Below, piece after piece: positions 13,105-26,015 of a stretch of DNA of 64,000 bases (position 1 is its first letter; each line of letters begins with the position of its first letter). The notes under the pieces were generated by a model, which saw only the letters and a list, made by a program, of their open reading frames with translations, was not told the origin of the DNA and searched no databases. The stretch comes from Lethocerus indicus (taxonomy: Eukaryota; Arthropoda; Insecta; Hemiptera; Belostomatidae). The DNA lies in assembly GCA_019843655.1 (NCBI GenBank), contig JACDQD010000105.1, forward strand, positions 6,404,062-6,468,061. The letters run 5' to 3'. A program made the translations under genes and the position numbers.

Positions 13105-14049
13105 AAAATAGGTGGGGGGCCAATTTACGCTTGAGGTCTGTCGTTGAAATTTCAGACTACTTTCTTCTTTAAAGTTATTTATGTAACGCATTCTGTATTA
13201 CTACCTCATAATGACAGTATCTGCAACTGTCATTGCGGATTTCACCGGTATATGACGTTTAGAACTTAGAACTGATAAGGTCTTCCGGATATGTTATTTT
13301 TACGGTAGTCGCGAGATATCTAAAACGGTCTACAGATTCCATGTCTTATCAATAGCCGGTTCTAAAACTCTATAGGCGAGTTGATACAAAAAAAATCTGT
13401 ACATTTTACTCTTTTTTTTTACGTACATACATATTTTTTCTCCTACTTATTAAACACTGTAAACTCTAACGTGGGTAGTATTAAAGATATTTAATTATTG
13501 GTTGCATTCCAATCGACGATAGTAGACTGATAACAACGTTCGAATCGTGAAGTTACGAAAAACCCGCGAACAAAAAAATGCTCAAAACTGATTCACAATA
13601 ATCGAGGATAATTAGTAGTTACTATAATGTTATCTGACATGTGTAGCACCTAACCCGTGACGAGTTTATCTCAGCCCCGTACATTCGATTGTACGGTTAC
13701 GAGCCTATTTCGTAGTACACCGCGGTAATTAAAATGCTTTTGCGTCGTATATTCTACTATATCGGTGTTAATCGGAAAGCGAAGTAATTATCGCCGTACA
13801 GTTCATTATTGCAAATTAAGGAAGTGTCTAAAGAGACTAATTTTATATTATATATATCTACACGATTATAACGAGGTGCCCCATTAGTCATTTTTCGTGT
13901 ACATAACTGTAATAAAGTTGAGCGTATGAATTGTACACAGTACAATTGGGTATATAATCGAGGATAAAACAATTTTTCAAAGCGACTCCATATACAACAT
14001 ACGACAACCGAGACCACCGCCTAAGTAATGTAGTGCAGCGACCGTGCAG

Positions 14050-14098
14050 CCTGATGATGGCGAACGGCCGAAACCAGTCTAGAAAAATACCGAAACGG
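14050..14098 (+). repeat. Hammerhead-like motif (a), the most complete core
   Basis: The plus strand reads CTGATGA, T, a GGC-GAACG-GCC hairpin, GAAACCAGTC, then TAGAAAAATACCGAAACGG. CTGANGA followed by a short stem and GAAA is the conserved core of the hammerhead ribozyme. The tail after GTCTAG resembles that at 51,341. The flanks do not form a clear helix I, so self-cleavage activity is doubtful for this copy. Confidence 0.45.
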
Positions 14099-14360
14099 TT
14101 AGCGGAGATCGCAAATCGCAAAACCAGTATTGTACAGTATTATCTTGCGTTTTAATAATCTCCGGACGTTCCGGCATTCTGGCCCGAACGTCAAGGGTCG
14201 CTCGGAGAATGAAAAATACGATGTGCACTCCGCTCCTAACATTACGGGTTTTCAGTTATCTCTTGAAAATTATCCTATTCACAGTGGCTGGCAATTTGAA
14301 ATTTCATGAATCATCGATTCCTGGAATTTTCCCAGTTAATTTTTTCCAGTCTTGATTTCC

Positions 14361-14364
<4 letters not shown>

Positions 14365-14415
<51 letters not shown>
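14365..14415. repeat. AT microsatellite
   Basis: About 25 uninterrupted AT dinucleotides. Confidence 0.95.
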
Positions 14416-14417
<2 letters not shown>

Positions 14418-15289
14418 AAGCTAGCGACAGTGCCGCCAAAGGACAAAGGGTACCCTACCTAACATATGTAGAACGCAGGATACGTACGCGGAAAATTTTT
14501 GATATTTTATTAATTCAATTCTCCACATCCTATGATTTCGTCTACGGTCACACTGGAAACAATGAACGAAGTTTATCTACTGAAAGCCATTTAAAGTATA
14601 TAGTCTAAATGACACATACGTATTATAGTTTTGGTATTTATTAGCTCGTACAGAATTATTATGGTACTGCATGTGCCGGATAGGTTTGTGCCTAATGGCG
14701 CTAACGTTCGTTGTCTTATTCAATGTATTCCTTCAGTTTTCGATGACGATGTAAGATTACAAATATTTTGATCCGCCCAGATCGTTACGAAAGAAATATG
14801 TACTCGTATAAAAAGTGTTTACTCGTGTGCCGGCCAGATGCTAACAGGATTTCCAGAGGGTTGGCCCCCACTTAATTGTTTTTGATCCTGTATCACAAAA
14901 ACTGGTCGTTGTAGCGGTTATTTTTGTACCGCGGGTCGCTCTTCTTCCCACGGTCAAACAGACCATCAAATATATTCACTACGGCCGCTTAGAGTAATAC
15001 TTCGTTTGTTCTTACGACGATGTTAATTACGCAATCAGTTATGTAATCGAAATTGAAATCGATCCTACGAACACTAATCGCTCCTATCAATTTCTTGGGC
15101 ACGCGCAGATTTTTTTCCCCGTAATATTTTACAGGTTCTGTGCTTTACCCGTGCAATTAAGGATTTGGAGAAGTCGTTCAGTTAGGGAATCCCTTTGAAA
15201 CTAAATGATCGACGCCGTCTTCTTATTCAGTTATCGTCGCATAAGTTTCGAAAGAATGTACCTTTTAAAAATAATACGTAATAATTGTA

Positions 15290-15860
15290 CCTTCCCCACA
15301 CCCGACTCAAAAGAACCGACTTAAACAGACAATTTTGACTCTTAAGGCCATTACTAAAACGGACATCGAAATTGACCTTAAGTAACAAACTAACAATATA
15401 CAAAGCGATACTCAAACCGACATGGACATACGGTATTGAGCTATGGGGTTCCACCGAGACATCCGACATCGCTCGCATCCAGAGATTCCAATCAAAAGTC
15501 CTTCGTACCATCCTTAATGCTCCCCCCGGTATGTTTCTAACCAGACAATCCACCATGACCTCAACATACCGACAGTCGACCAAGTCGCAAAATCTCGGTT
15601 CCTGAAGTTCCACTCCCGAATTTCTCCACATCCCAATCCACTCGTTCAGTCCCTTTCCTCTCTTACCTATCCACTATCCCCACCACGACGGCTTAAACGC
15701 CAAAGGCCCAGAGATCACCTCGGACAGTAGTTAAATCGTGTCAAAAGCGCCATCATCGGGTGGTTTCTTTATAGAGACAAACACGCGAAAAATATATGTA
15801 TCGATTGCACCTATAACTGCAAAAGTTGATTGTGCAAAATAAAAAAGTTAAAAAAAAATT
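15290..15860 (+). mobile_element. 5'-truncated jockey-type LINE, 3' end with A-rich tail (copy 1)
   Basis: The plus strand encodes the end of a non-LTR reverse transcriptase: [40 protein letters not shown] and LRTILNAPP. This matches the conserved block near the C-terminus of jockey-clade elements. After a frame change it continues KFHSRISPHPNPLVQ and ends PRRLKRQRPRD, typical of the end of ORF2. A short 3' UTR and an A-rich tail at 15,838-15,860 follow. The reverse transcriptase catalytic domain is absent and the frame is broken, so this is a dead 5'-truncated copy. It ends 30 bases before the splice acceptor of the aminopeptidase exon. A sister copy lies at 18,228. Confidence 0.85.
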
Positions 15861-15977
15861 GTACTTATTTGGGTGGGTATTTTTGTTTCAGATGTGGTTA
15901 GAGTCCGGGTAGATGAGTAAGCCGCCCGAGGTCGTGGGTATGATGGACGGTGGAGGCGGTGGGGTAGGGGCGGTACG

Positions 15978-18900
15978 ATGACTAGCGGCGGGAAGGATAA
16001 GAAGGGGGCGGTGAGAGTGTGAGGGTGAGGCGTGTGTGGGGGCTGGTGTTGGGGGCGGCGGTGGCCCTGGGCCTGGTGGGCTCCGGCCTGTTGGGCTACA
16101 GGCTGGCGCCGTGCTGGGGGGCGGCGGGCCCGGGGGCGGCCACCCACCACCACCGCCACCCCCAGCCCAGGAAGCACCTCCTCGACGTCCGCCTACCGAC
16201 CTCCGTCCGCCCCCACTCCTACAGGATAGAGCTGCTCCCCTTCATCGCCGAGGGCAACTTCACCTTCGCCGGCCGCGTCCTCATACTGCTCAACGTCACC
16301 CGGCCCACCTCCAACATCACCCTCCACATCAACGATCTCCGGGTCCACGCCACCGAGCTCCACCTCGTCGGATCCATCGCCCTGCGCGACACTTCCTCCG
16401 ACCTCCGGATACCGATAGCCGGCACCGAGGTCGACATCGACAGGGAGTTTTACGTGATCCGAGTGGGCCGTCCCCTGGAGCCCGCCCAGTACAGGCTCCG
16501 CATGAACTATACCGGCAACTTGAACGACGCCCTCCAGGGGTTCTACAGGAGTTCCTATACCGTGGCCAACACCACGAGGTAACAGTTCTTTTGTTCACCT
16601 AGTTTTGAATATAATATTGGCGTATTGTAAATTCATCTTACGGATCGCGGTTAAAACCTCGTTTCCGGGCATTTAATTGTTACATAGGTATAATAAAGAA
16701 CTATTTCTTTTATAGGTTTAAATGTTTATCGTTTTTCAGGTGGATTGCCACGACGCAGTTTCAATCTACGGACGCGAGGAGGGCTTTCCCCTGTTTCGAC
16801 GAGCCGGCGCTGAAGGCGAAATTTACGATAAGCATAGGGAGGCCGGAAAATATGACGGCCATTTCGAATATGCCAAAAAAACGTCACTCCGAGCCAGTGT
16901 CAGTACTATTTTACTAAATGACTTTAACTAGTAGTCTCTAGAATTTTTTATGAGTTTCCCGGAAACAGAGTACTGAAATACCCTCCTACGTATCGCCTTA
17001 ATTTGAGGTATTAACAGTACACAAACTTTGTCCTCGAGATGTTATCCAAACCCTTATGCCACACTGAGAGAATGAACGTAAATGAGAAAATTGCCAGTAC
17101 TTTTTCTTTGTACGTATTCTGTTAGCGTCCGATGGATTACAAGGTATTGTCCGGTGTACAGGAAAGAGCTGGAGGGCTACGTATGGGACCATTTTGAAGA
17201 GTCGGTTCCGATGTCCACCTACCTGGTGGCGTTCACCGTCTCCGACTTCGAGCACCTCTCGGACGGCACGTTCGCCGTCTGGGCCCGCCGCGACGCCATC
17301 GAACAGGCCCGCTACGCCCTCGACATCGGCCCCAGGATACTCAGGCACTTCGAACAGTATTTCCAGATAGAGTTCCCCCTGCCTAAAATCGATATGATCG
17401 CTCTGCCGGACTTTGCCGCCGGGGCTATGGAAAATTGGGGCCTTATTACTTATAGGTGAGTCCAAGTTTGTGCCTCTATAGAGCACTTCTGTGTTTAAAG
17501 GAGCAAATGTTTCCAACCCCGGAATTAGAATCGCTACAATATCTTACTTCGGAATAATCGCGTAATACCATTAGGTCAAGTTATGAGAGGATTAAGGTTA
17601 GTAATTGTAAAGATTAAAGTTTAAACTCCTGCTATTAAGGTTAAAATATTATTATACAGTTATAATTTAGCCGCCTCTGTGTGGGAGTTTTCGGTTTTAA
17701 AAAGTTCCGAATATATTTTGGCTCGCCGCGTGTTTATGTAACATTGCGGCCGCCACTTTTAATTGGTGCGATTCGTCTTAGGAAATGCATAAATTGAAGT
17801 TATGAACACAAAACCTTGAATAATAAACATACGGCAAAATAAATTACGTTTATATATGAGTGGTGGTAAAAATAAGCTGCGAATTTGTACCTATATTTTT
17901 AGCCGGACCTTTTTCAAAAGTTTAGAACCTCGAATCTGCTCCCTGCGATACTTCTTGAGGGATTCATCTTATTCAGTGGACGTTCTGGAAAAATTGCCAT
18001 AAACTTGTATAAATGTTGCAGAGAGAACGCAATGCTCTATCAGCAAGGTGTTTCGACCAAGAAACATAAACAGAGAGTGGCCAACGTTGTTGCCCATGAA
18101 CTTGCCCACCAGTGGTTCGGCAATTTGGTGACTCCGGCCTGGTGGTCGGATCTTTGGCTCAACGAAGGTTTCGCTACCTACATAGAATGCATAGGAGTTG
18201 ATGTCGTACGTTATTTATTATTTTACTTATCGTCCCCATACCCGACTGAAAAGAAAAGATCTAAAACGTAAATTTGGACTGTTGAGACCTCTTTTAGAAA
18301 AGGACATCAAAACTGACAATAGTCGACAAACTGACAATATTTAAAGCTGTACTAAAACCGACACGGACATACGGAATAGAACTATGGGGTTCCGCCAAGA
18401 AATCCGACATCGCTCGCGTCCAAACATTCCAGTCCAAAGTCCTTCGTACCATCCTTAATGGTCCCCCCCCCGTATGTTTCTAACCACACAATCCATAATG
18501 ACCTCAACTTACAGTCGACCAAGTCGCAAAATCACGCTTCCTTAAATTCCACTCCTGCCTCTCTCCATATCCAAATCCACTCGTTCAGTCCCTTTCCTCT
18601 TAAACTCCGTTTCCTCAGAAACGCCACTGGCCTAGAGACTTTCTGTAGGCCGAATACAGGTCAAAAGTGCCATCACTGGATGGCGTCTTTATCGAGTGAA
18701 ACTAATCAAACAGACCGCAATTGTAGCTATAACTGGCATATAGTTGATTGAACAATAAATAAAGTTAAAAAAAATTACTTATCGTAATTTTCCTTAATTG
18801 TACACGATTATACATGGAAACCATTGCTTCTTGTGTAGGTGGAGCCTGCGTGGAGGGTGATCGAACAGTTCGTAGCTCAGGATCTTCAGAACGTTTTGCA

Positions 18901-21900
18901 GTTGGACGCCTACAAGTCATCGCATCCTGTCTCGTCGAAAGTTTCCCATCCGAATGAAATCGATGAAATATTTGATTCCATATCTTATGGAAAGGGTAAG
19001 TTATCGTAATCGGAAAAAGAAAATGTGCCGTTATTAAATTTAAGCTTCGAAGAAATGACTGGCATCAGTTGCACAAATAACAATGAGAAAGAAATTTAAG
19101 CATCACTTTCTCTACACCTTAATCCTTAAGGTCCTTAAGAATTGGACTGATGTTCTACCTCTGATGCAAATAATGGTTGAAAACCAAGACTTTTACACAT
19201 TTACAACAAACATTTACACATTTTGTGAATTGAAGAAATAAATTGTGTAATTCATAAAATGCATGAGATTCTGTACTGTTTGTAGATTGTGCAGTTCATG
19301 ATTTGTATTTCTATTTTATATGAATTGTACATTTCAAGAACTGGACAGAAGGTTCATCATCATTCATGTTCTTCTATTGTGGAGCATAATAGAGATATTT
19401 TCAGGCACTGAAATAATTTCAATTTATTGTTTACACTTTGTCATTCATTTAAACGTGTAAAGTTTTATAGATATTGTATTTTGTTTCGTAACATTTTTTT
19501 GTAGGCGCTTCCATAATTAGAATGATGGACCATTTTCTGACAACACCAGTGTTCAAACGTGGCCTTACAAAATATTTAAAGAGCAAGTAAGAAATATTTA
19601 TTCTGCTGTAACAAATAAATTTTTTTTTAATGTTTACACCGTGAATAATTATTTGAATTAATCCGCTAGAGAATACCAGAGTGCAACACAGGACGATCTG
19701 TGGGCGGCGCTGACCCTTCAAGCTCACACCGACGGTGTACTGGACAGACATGTCAGCGTCAAGCAAATAATGGATACGTGGACGCTGAAAACAGGTTTTC
19801 CGCTCATAACTGTTACTAGAAATTATGAGGATGGATCAGCCGTTATAACTCAAGTGAGTTTTTTATTATTTCAAACAGTTACAATTATTTACTAACAATA
19901 TAATAATAACACCGTCATCAGATCATTAGATATGAAATGGGAAGAGTATGGACATTAGAATACATTATGGGATAGATTACCATCCTCTCTGGTAGGATTC
20001 ACAGTCCCTTAGTTTAAGAATTGATAATCAATAAGCAAATTTTGTTTTTTATCTTAGAATTAACTGAAATGTTGATTTTATTGTCGATTGAATCTTCTGA
20101 AAATGAATTGAGAAATGATTTTAGGTTTAATGATAATAATTTAGGTATCAAAATTCTCATTAGAGTCCCATTACAGATAAACACCTTCAGACATTAAATA
20201 TTAGCATTATGCAATAATTTGCATAGAATTTGAAACATGAATGTTTATTTTTATTGTGTGAGGCTAAAATAGAATATTGAACTTAACTTTGCTAATTCAA
20301 ATGTATGTTCTGTCGTTGCAGAAGCGATTCCACTACGGCAACATGACCAGCACCAAAGGTGGCGACTGGTGGGTACCTTTGAGTTTCACAAATCAAGCTA
20401 CAATGGACTTTTCCACTACGAGACCTTCACTTTGGCTCAAGGCGAATCACAGTATTACGTACAACAATCTCAACACGCAGCCCAATCACTGGGTTATTTT
20501 CAATATTAAAGAAACAGGTGTGTCAGTGTAATTCTTTAAATAAATTATCGCTAAATAACATCTAGTATGATTGTAATACTATTAGAAGAATAGATCAAAC
20601 CTTTGCTCATAATAATATATTTTATATAATAATAATAATTCATCAAAAATATCAGTATATTCTGTCCTTGTTAGGTTAAGAAATGATCTGGTCCAAATCT
20701 AAGCCTTTAAATTATGATAATTTGCATAATTTAATTTTTTAATTGATACGCAAATTTTAAGGATTTTTGTTTTTGAATTGATTTTAAATTAATTGCAAAA
20801 CTGGTGCAGATAGTTCATGTTATATATGTATGAATATAGTTAAACTGTCTTTAATTATATATTATTATTATATAATATCGTTATATTATATTTTTGTAGG
20901 TTTCTATCGAGTCAATTATGATTCCAGAAATTGGGAGATGTTGAATTCCTATCTTCTGGATCCAAAGAAATTTCACAAAATAGGTAAGAAAAAATAATTT
21001 GCTATAATTTCAGGTTAATTAATTTAGAACAAGTAAAATTCAATGTTCAATTTGGTATATTGCAAAAAAAAAATAGGGATAGGGATAATGTCCAATATAC
21101 AGTATTGGTTTTGAACTTCTGTAGTTTTTTTTTATCTTGCGTCTCCTAACAAGAAAACTACGTTTACGATTCACATAACAGTTATTCAAAACTAGATGTT
21201 CATGTAGTTTCATGTCTGTTCTATTAGGTGAGTTGAACAGAGCTCAGATTATTGACGACAGTTTGGATTTGGCGAGGGCCAACGTCATAGACTATTCGCT
21301 GGCGTTGAACATCTCCAGATATTTGGCCCTGGAATTGTCCTATATGCCGTGGGCATCCGCATTTTCGGCATTCGACTATATCGACAATATGATTAGTAAA
21401 ATGCCAATTTATGACAAATTCAAGGTGGGTTTCACGCCTTTTTTTTTTTTAAACAATTGTACTGTTAGCTTAGTCAATGGTTAGGAGGATAAATCTGGTG
21501 ATCACGCAAGCAAATTAAATACCTTTATGTTTATTCCAAGCAAAAACACTTTAAGAAATTTCATGGATAATCAAAATAGCAAATCAAATTTTATTTCAAC
21601 TACCATTAATTTTTTTTATTGTGTGACATTGAACTAAACAATATTTAAAAACAAACAGAAATACTTTTATTCCTCAAGTATGCCTCATTTCATTGTATCT
21701 CTAATTATTTTCTGATCGAGTCTTAACAAAATATTGTATAGGAAATTTGACAGATTTGGGAAGAATCCCATTTTTCAGAAATTAAAAATAATACGAATTT
21801 TATATTTTATGGTACGTACAGTAGGCTGTGTTCCAAAAACAGAGATGTGTCAGTAATTTATCTTATTAGTGAAATATATGACTGATTTAGAAAACAAGAA

Positions 21901-24900
21901 GATGAAACTCCCATTTAATAATTAAAAAGAGGACTTGAGGACAAAAATATCATTATAAAAAGAAGAATTATATGTTAATAAAATATGCACCTAATTTTAG
22001 ATAATTTCAAATTCTTTCTTCTTTGTTTACAGTGCAATTGTGCTTAATATACAGATATATTTGCTAACATCAATAATTTGTTTTGATGATGCACAAAATA
22101 ACTTATAAGGGCATAATTAGAAAATGTAAATTTACCTTAGTTTCCTTATTCCCTAATCCCTTCTGGACTATTATTTTTAATCGTATTGCAGAAATTATAT
22201 TCTTATGACTTGTTTGAAAATTTTATTAGCGTGCATTTTATTTAAGTTATAAGCGCTGAATTGATTTACATTTATTGTCAATTAAAAAATTATTTAAATT
22301 TTCTCATGTTTTGTTATCTGGTATATACAGTTTAATAGTTCCATAAGGCAATATATTTTGTCCTGAAATTAAATAATATAATGTTTGTCCGTTAGAGTTT
22401 CTATCTGAGCCTGCTGACACGTCTGTACGAGGATACAGGATTCGTTGACAATATGGCCGACGCACAGCTTACAGTGTACAAGAGGGTGGATGTACTGAAG
22501 TGGGCCTGCTACCTGGGCCTGGAGGACTGCGTCAGGAACGCCGTCACACAGTTTCAGAACTGGAGGAGCTCCCCGCAACCCGACAGAAACAATCCGTGAG
22601 TAGAAATTAGAGGTTGGTACAGGCTTAGTAAGTTGAAGTTGAGACTGAAGTCGGACCCTGATGATGGAACCGGTAGGAATTTGAAAACATCACAAGCAGA
22701 GACAACACCCGAGAGGGCGAAAACCCTTCCACTGGAGCTAGCTCGGGTGATTTCCAAACGAAGGAAATATCCCCAAAATAGCTGGAGGTCCAACAGGTAT
22801 TAATAATTAGTATGAAAAAATAAATGATCCATAAATGTTTATAATAATTTACACTCGTCATCAGTGGACATACTTATGTTGTCACCATCATTCTAATGCT
22901 CAATAATTCCTACTTTTAAATTTCTTGTTCCCATAATATCACTATAGTCACTTACCACAATTTCACTGGTAATAACACTTAAAATGTCCATATACAAGTT
23001 ACTTCAATTTTGCTTACTTCATATACCATAACTATGCATTAACTAAAAACAACTATACAGTGTCTGAATAATACTCATATGCACTGCTCAAGTCATGTTC
23101 AAAGTTTTTTTTTGCTTCTTCTGTAAATATATAGTGAGGAAAAAATATTGGCCATCCGGAATATTGTGCAGTAACTTAAACTTGTCGATGTCACCGAAAT
23201 ATTTGACCTACTAAAGCGGATCAAAATGTATTATTTATGCAACTGGCAGATCATCAGACTCGATTCAATATATTTGGTATTGAAGGACCGTTTTTGAGAT
23301 ATGGAAAGATCTAAAAATGGTTTTGATAATAAATAATTTTGGTTTTAAAAATGAACAACAAACTACAATTCTAGGAAGTTATTTCCTCTTGTAGTAAACT
23401 GGGCGTTTTTGGGCTGATTGAGATTACTGGCAGAAAGATGGACCAGAGTTTTTAATATTTCTCAGATATTAATTTTACATTCAAAACATTCATTGAATTA
23501 ATATAGTATATTTTATTATCGCGTGTAAATACAGTCTGTACGTATAATATTTATATATAAAATTTAATAATTGCAGGATCTCGCCTAATTTAAAGGCGAC
23601 AGTGTATTGCAGTGCTCTGAGGGAAGGAGGACAGGCCGACTGGGACTTTGCCTGGGAGAGGTACCTGAAGGCCAACGTCGGCTCTGAGAAGTCCCTTCTG
23701 CTGGGAGCACTCGGCTGTACCAGGGAAACTTGGATTCTTAGCAGGTCCACTATTTCACTTTTATCATCGGTTTATTACTGTAAAGTGGCCACCAGGTGCC
23801 ACTTTACATTACACACATTTCATATTTTTAAATGAAAAAAATAAGATAGTTATATCATATTATAAAATGTAAAAAACATAAGGTAGTTCATATTATAAAA
23901 TGTAAAAAATAGAAGGTAGTTCATATTTTAAAATGAAAAATTATGAAGTTTTAATTTTAAAATTTAAACAATATGAGATTTATATTTTATTGGGAGAAAT
24001 TTAAATTAAAACAAATTGTTATGATGTAGTTCACATTTTTAAATTTTAAAAGTGGTGGGACGTTTGATAATTTAAAATAGAAAAATTGAGGAAAAAAATA
24101 AGAAACTGAAAATAAAAAAATGAATACAGGTAGTTAATGTTATATTATGAAATGAAAAATTATGAGCTATTTTAAAGAGAAAATATGAGGTTCATTCTTT
24201 ACATTTGAACAAAATATGAGTTAGCTAACATTTTAAATTAAAAAAAAAAATTTTGCGGTTCATATTTTAAATTGAAACATTATGAGGTAGTTCATATTTT
24301 AGTTCGTATTTTAAATTGAGACAAATTATAATTACAATATGAGGTAAACTGAAAATTAAAAAATGAATGTTGGTATTTAATCTCATATTATGAAATGAAA
24401 ACACTTTAAATTTGAACACAATATAAGTTAGCTAAATTTTAAATTTAAAAAAATTATGTGGTTCATATTTTAGTATTTGAAATTTCAATAATATGATGAT
24501 GTATTGTGAAATGAAAAAATGCTGTCTCTAATATTTTCAAATAAAAAGAAATATTTAGTTCGTATTTTAAATTGAGACAAGTTATAATATGAGGTAGTTT
24601 ATATTTTTAAATGAAGGAAGCATGAGAATTTTTATTTTTATTTTTTTTAGATATTTTTAAATTTAAAGCAAAATAAGAGGCAGTCTGTATTTTAAATTTA
24701 AAAAATGATGTAGTTCATATGAATCTTAAAAAGATTGGGGCAGTTCATGTTTTAAATTTTTAAAAATGAGGTAGTCCATATTTTAAAAATAAAAAAGATT
24801 TAGTTTATATTTTTAAATTACTATATGATGTAGTTCGTATTTTAAAATAAAAATGAGGTGGTTCATACTAAAAGTTCCCGGTTCATTTTATATTTAAAAA

Positions 24901-25937
24901 ATAGAAGCCATTCATATTTTTAAATGAATGTATGCCATGGCTCTCTTATAGCCCTATGGAAAAAATATTGCAATAAATTTGTCGCCATCTAAATAGGCAA
25001 GTTTATTTATTTTCTACTGGATTTTTTTTTTGCAGATATTTACACTGGTCGATTAGTGAAAGTTCGGGAATAAGAAAGCAGGACGCCGCCTCCGTTTTCG
25101 CCGCCGTTTCGCACAACGTGATCGGCCAACCGCTGGCTTTCGCTTTTCTCAGGGACAACTGGCACCAGATTAAGCAGTAGTAAGTATATTATATAAATAT
25201 AATAAATTTTACAATTCCCCACTGTAAACTGTGAATAAAACGGAATTTGTTTGTTTTTTCCAGCTTTGGCTCCACTGTTTTCACGATCAACAACATCATT
25301 AGAGTCACTACGGGTGCGATGAACACAGAGTACGAATTAAATATGGTAAATACAATGTTTTTTCCTATTTCCCTCTTAATTATTATCGTTTGAAGTAAAA
25401 TTTTTTCCAAAATCGGCAGCTTAAGGGTGGGTTATTTTTCGGATCATTTATCCCAGCTTATGGATGGATTTAACCGTCTGTGGGTTTCAGGCGATAACAG
25501 TGGCACCTATTTAATATTTGCCAATGAACACTTTCATAATATACTAATATATATTAATTTTTCCTCAATACAATTTATATAGTTCAAAAAAATCTTCTCT
25601 CTTTTTGCGAGAAAGGTGACAATGCGAACTATCATTATGATCCCCTATGAATCGCATCGTTTTGAATCAATTTCGAACGCGGCGGCATTCAGTTCTGCGC
25701 TTTATAAGTCGGTCGATCGAATTACCGAACCGTATTGATATTGTATTTTTTTTTTAATTTTTTTTTCATTCCCTGCTGCAGCTGAAAGAATTTGCAGAGG
25801 CGCACATCGCCGACTTGGGCTCCGGGACCAAAATAATGGAGCAGGCCGTCGAAAACGCCGAAAACAATCTCGCCTGGATGAAGAACAGCTATCCGCAGAT
25901 CGAGGACTGGTTGGCGAGCAACGTCTACGCCAGTTAA
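15978..25937 (+). CDS. M1 zinc aminopeptidase, aminopeptidase N-like, type II membrane protein (15 coding exons)
   Basis: Role: removes N-terminal amino acids from peptides at the cell surface (family knowledge). Exons: 15978-16578, 16740-16898, 17162-17455, 18022-18205, 18839-18995, 19505-19586, 19670-19853, 20322-20517, 20900-20983, 21228-21424, 22396-22595, 23577-23744, 25036-25179, 25264-25345, 25782-25937; TAA at 25935. From 16,019 the joined frame is 2,847 nt, or 948 residues. Numbered from there: a basic end and membrane segment at about 5-27, then the M1 N-terminal domain with [25 protein letters not shown] at 327-331, zinc motif HELAH at 363-367 with third ligand E386 in LNEGFATY, the likely catalytic tyrosine in ISYGKGASI, and a C-terminal helical domain. 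There is no GPI signal, so anchoring is by the N-terminus. Odd points: the frame contains no ATG near its start; the only suitable ATG (15,978) is 2 nt out of frame. The exon 12 donor is a weak GTCCAC. Exon 1 is very GC-rich. Family assignment is certain; the specific paralogue is not. Confidence 0.93.
18228..18776 (+). mobile_element. 5'-truncated jockey-type LINE in aminopeptidase intron 4 (copy 2)
   Basis: This is the same 3' LINE segment as at 15,290 in the same orientation, starting at the shared CCCGACT block. It encodes broken fragments such as [19 protein letters not shown] and ends with an A-rich tail (AATAAATAAAGTTAAAAAAA). Frameshifts and a C-run expansion at 18,463-18,471 break the frame. 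It fills about 87% of the 633-nt intron. Confidence 0.85.
22658..22789 (+). repeat. Dispersed repeat family 2, copy 1 (partner at 29,274)
   Basis: Shared with 29,274-29,390: TGATGA[T/C]GGAACCGGTA, a CAGAGACA block, and AAAACCCTTCCA followed by TGGAGC. It lies in aminopeptidase intron 11. CTGATGA at the left end recalls a hammerhead core, but this copy lacks a good helix II. The element class is unknown; a Penelope-like or SINE origin is possible. Confidence 0.6.
23780..23807. other. Hairpin with CTCF-like core in aminopeptidase intron 12
   Basis: Perfect 10-base arms GTAAAGTGGC and GCCACTTTAC flank CACCAGGT, which can add three more pairs (ACC with GGT). The centre, CCACCAGGTGCCAC, resembles the core of the insulator protein CTCF's binding site. 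It lies 36 bases after the weak donor of exon 12. Confidence 0.4.
23822..24920. repeat. Degenerate AT-rich minisatellite in aminopeptidase intron 12
   Basis: About 1.1 kb of irregular repeats of roughly 30-40 bases carry the recurring motif ATGAGGTAGTTCATATTTTA followed by AATT/AAAT and AAAA. More than 20 diverged copies of GTAGTTCATATTTTA-like blocks are visible. There is no coding potential. It accounts for most of the 1,291-nt intron. Confidence 0.75.
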
Positions 25938-25984
25938 GGCCGAATTTCAACGCACGACACTCAACAACAAGTGTGTTTCGTTCG

Positions 25985-26015
<31 letters not shown>

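Larger units (their letters stand above)
10700..15289. other. Gene-free stretch, possibly 5' intron of the aminopeptidase gene
   Basis: No coding exon is recognisable. A 22-base identical block beginning ATTAGTTAATGAATTTG recurs at about 11,780 and 12,001 within two diverged ~85-base copies 221 bases apart. An AT microsatellite and two hammerhead-like fragments are listed separately. Otherwise I see nothing assignable. Confidence 0.5.

Noticed and set aside
15227..15631. Minus-strand 134-residue open frame
   Set aside because: It is the antisense of the LINE reverse transcriptase tail.
16036..16602. 188-residue Pro/Arg-rich open frame overlapping aminopeptidase exon 1
   Set aside because: It is a shifted frame of a GC-rich exon; the aminopeptidase frame has clear homology and the correct splice phase.
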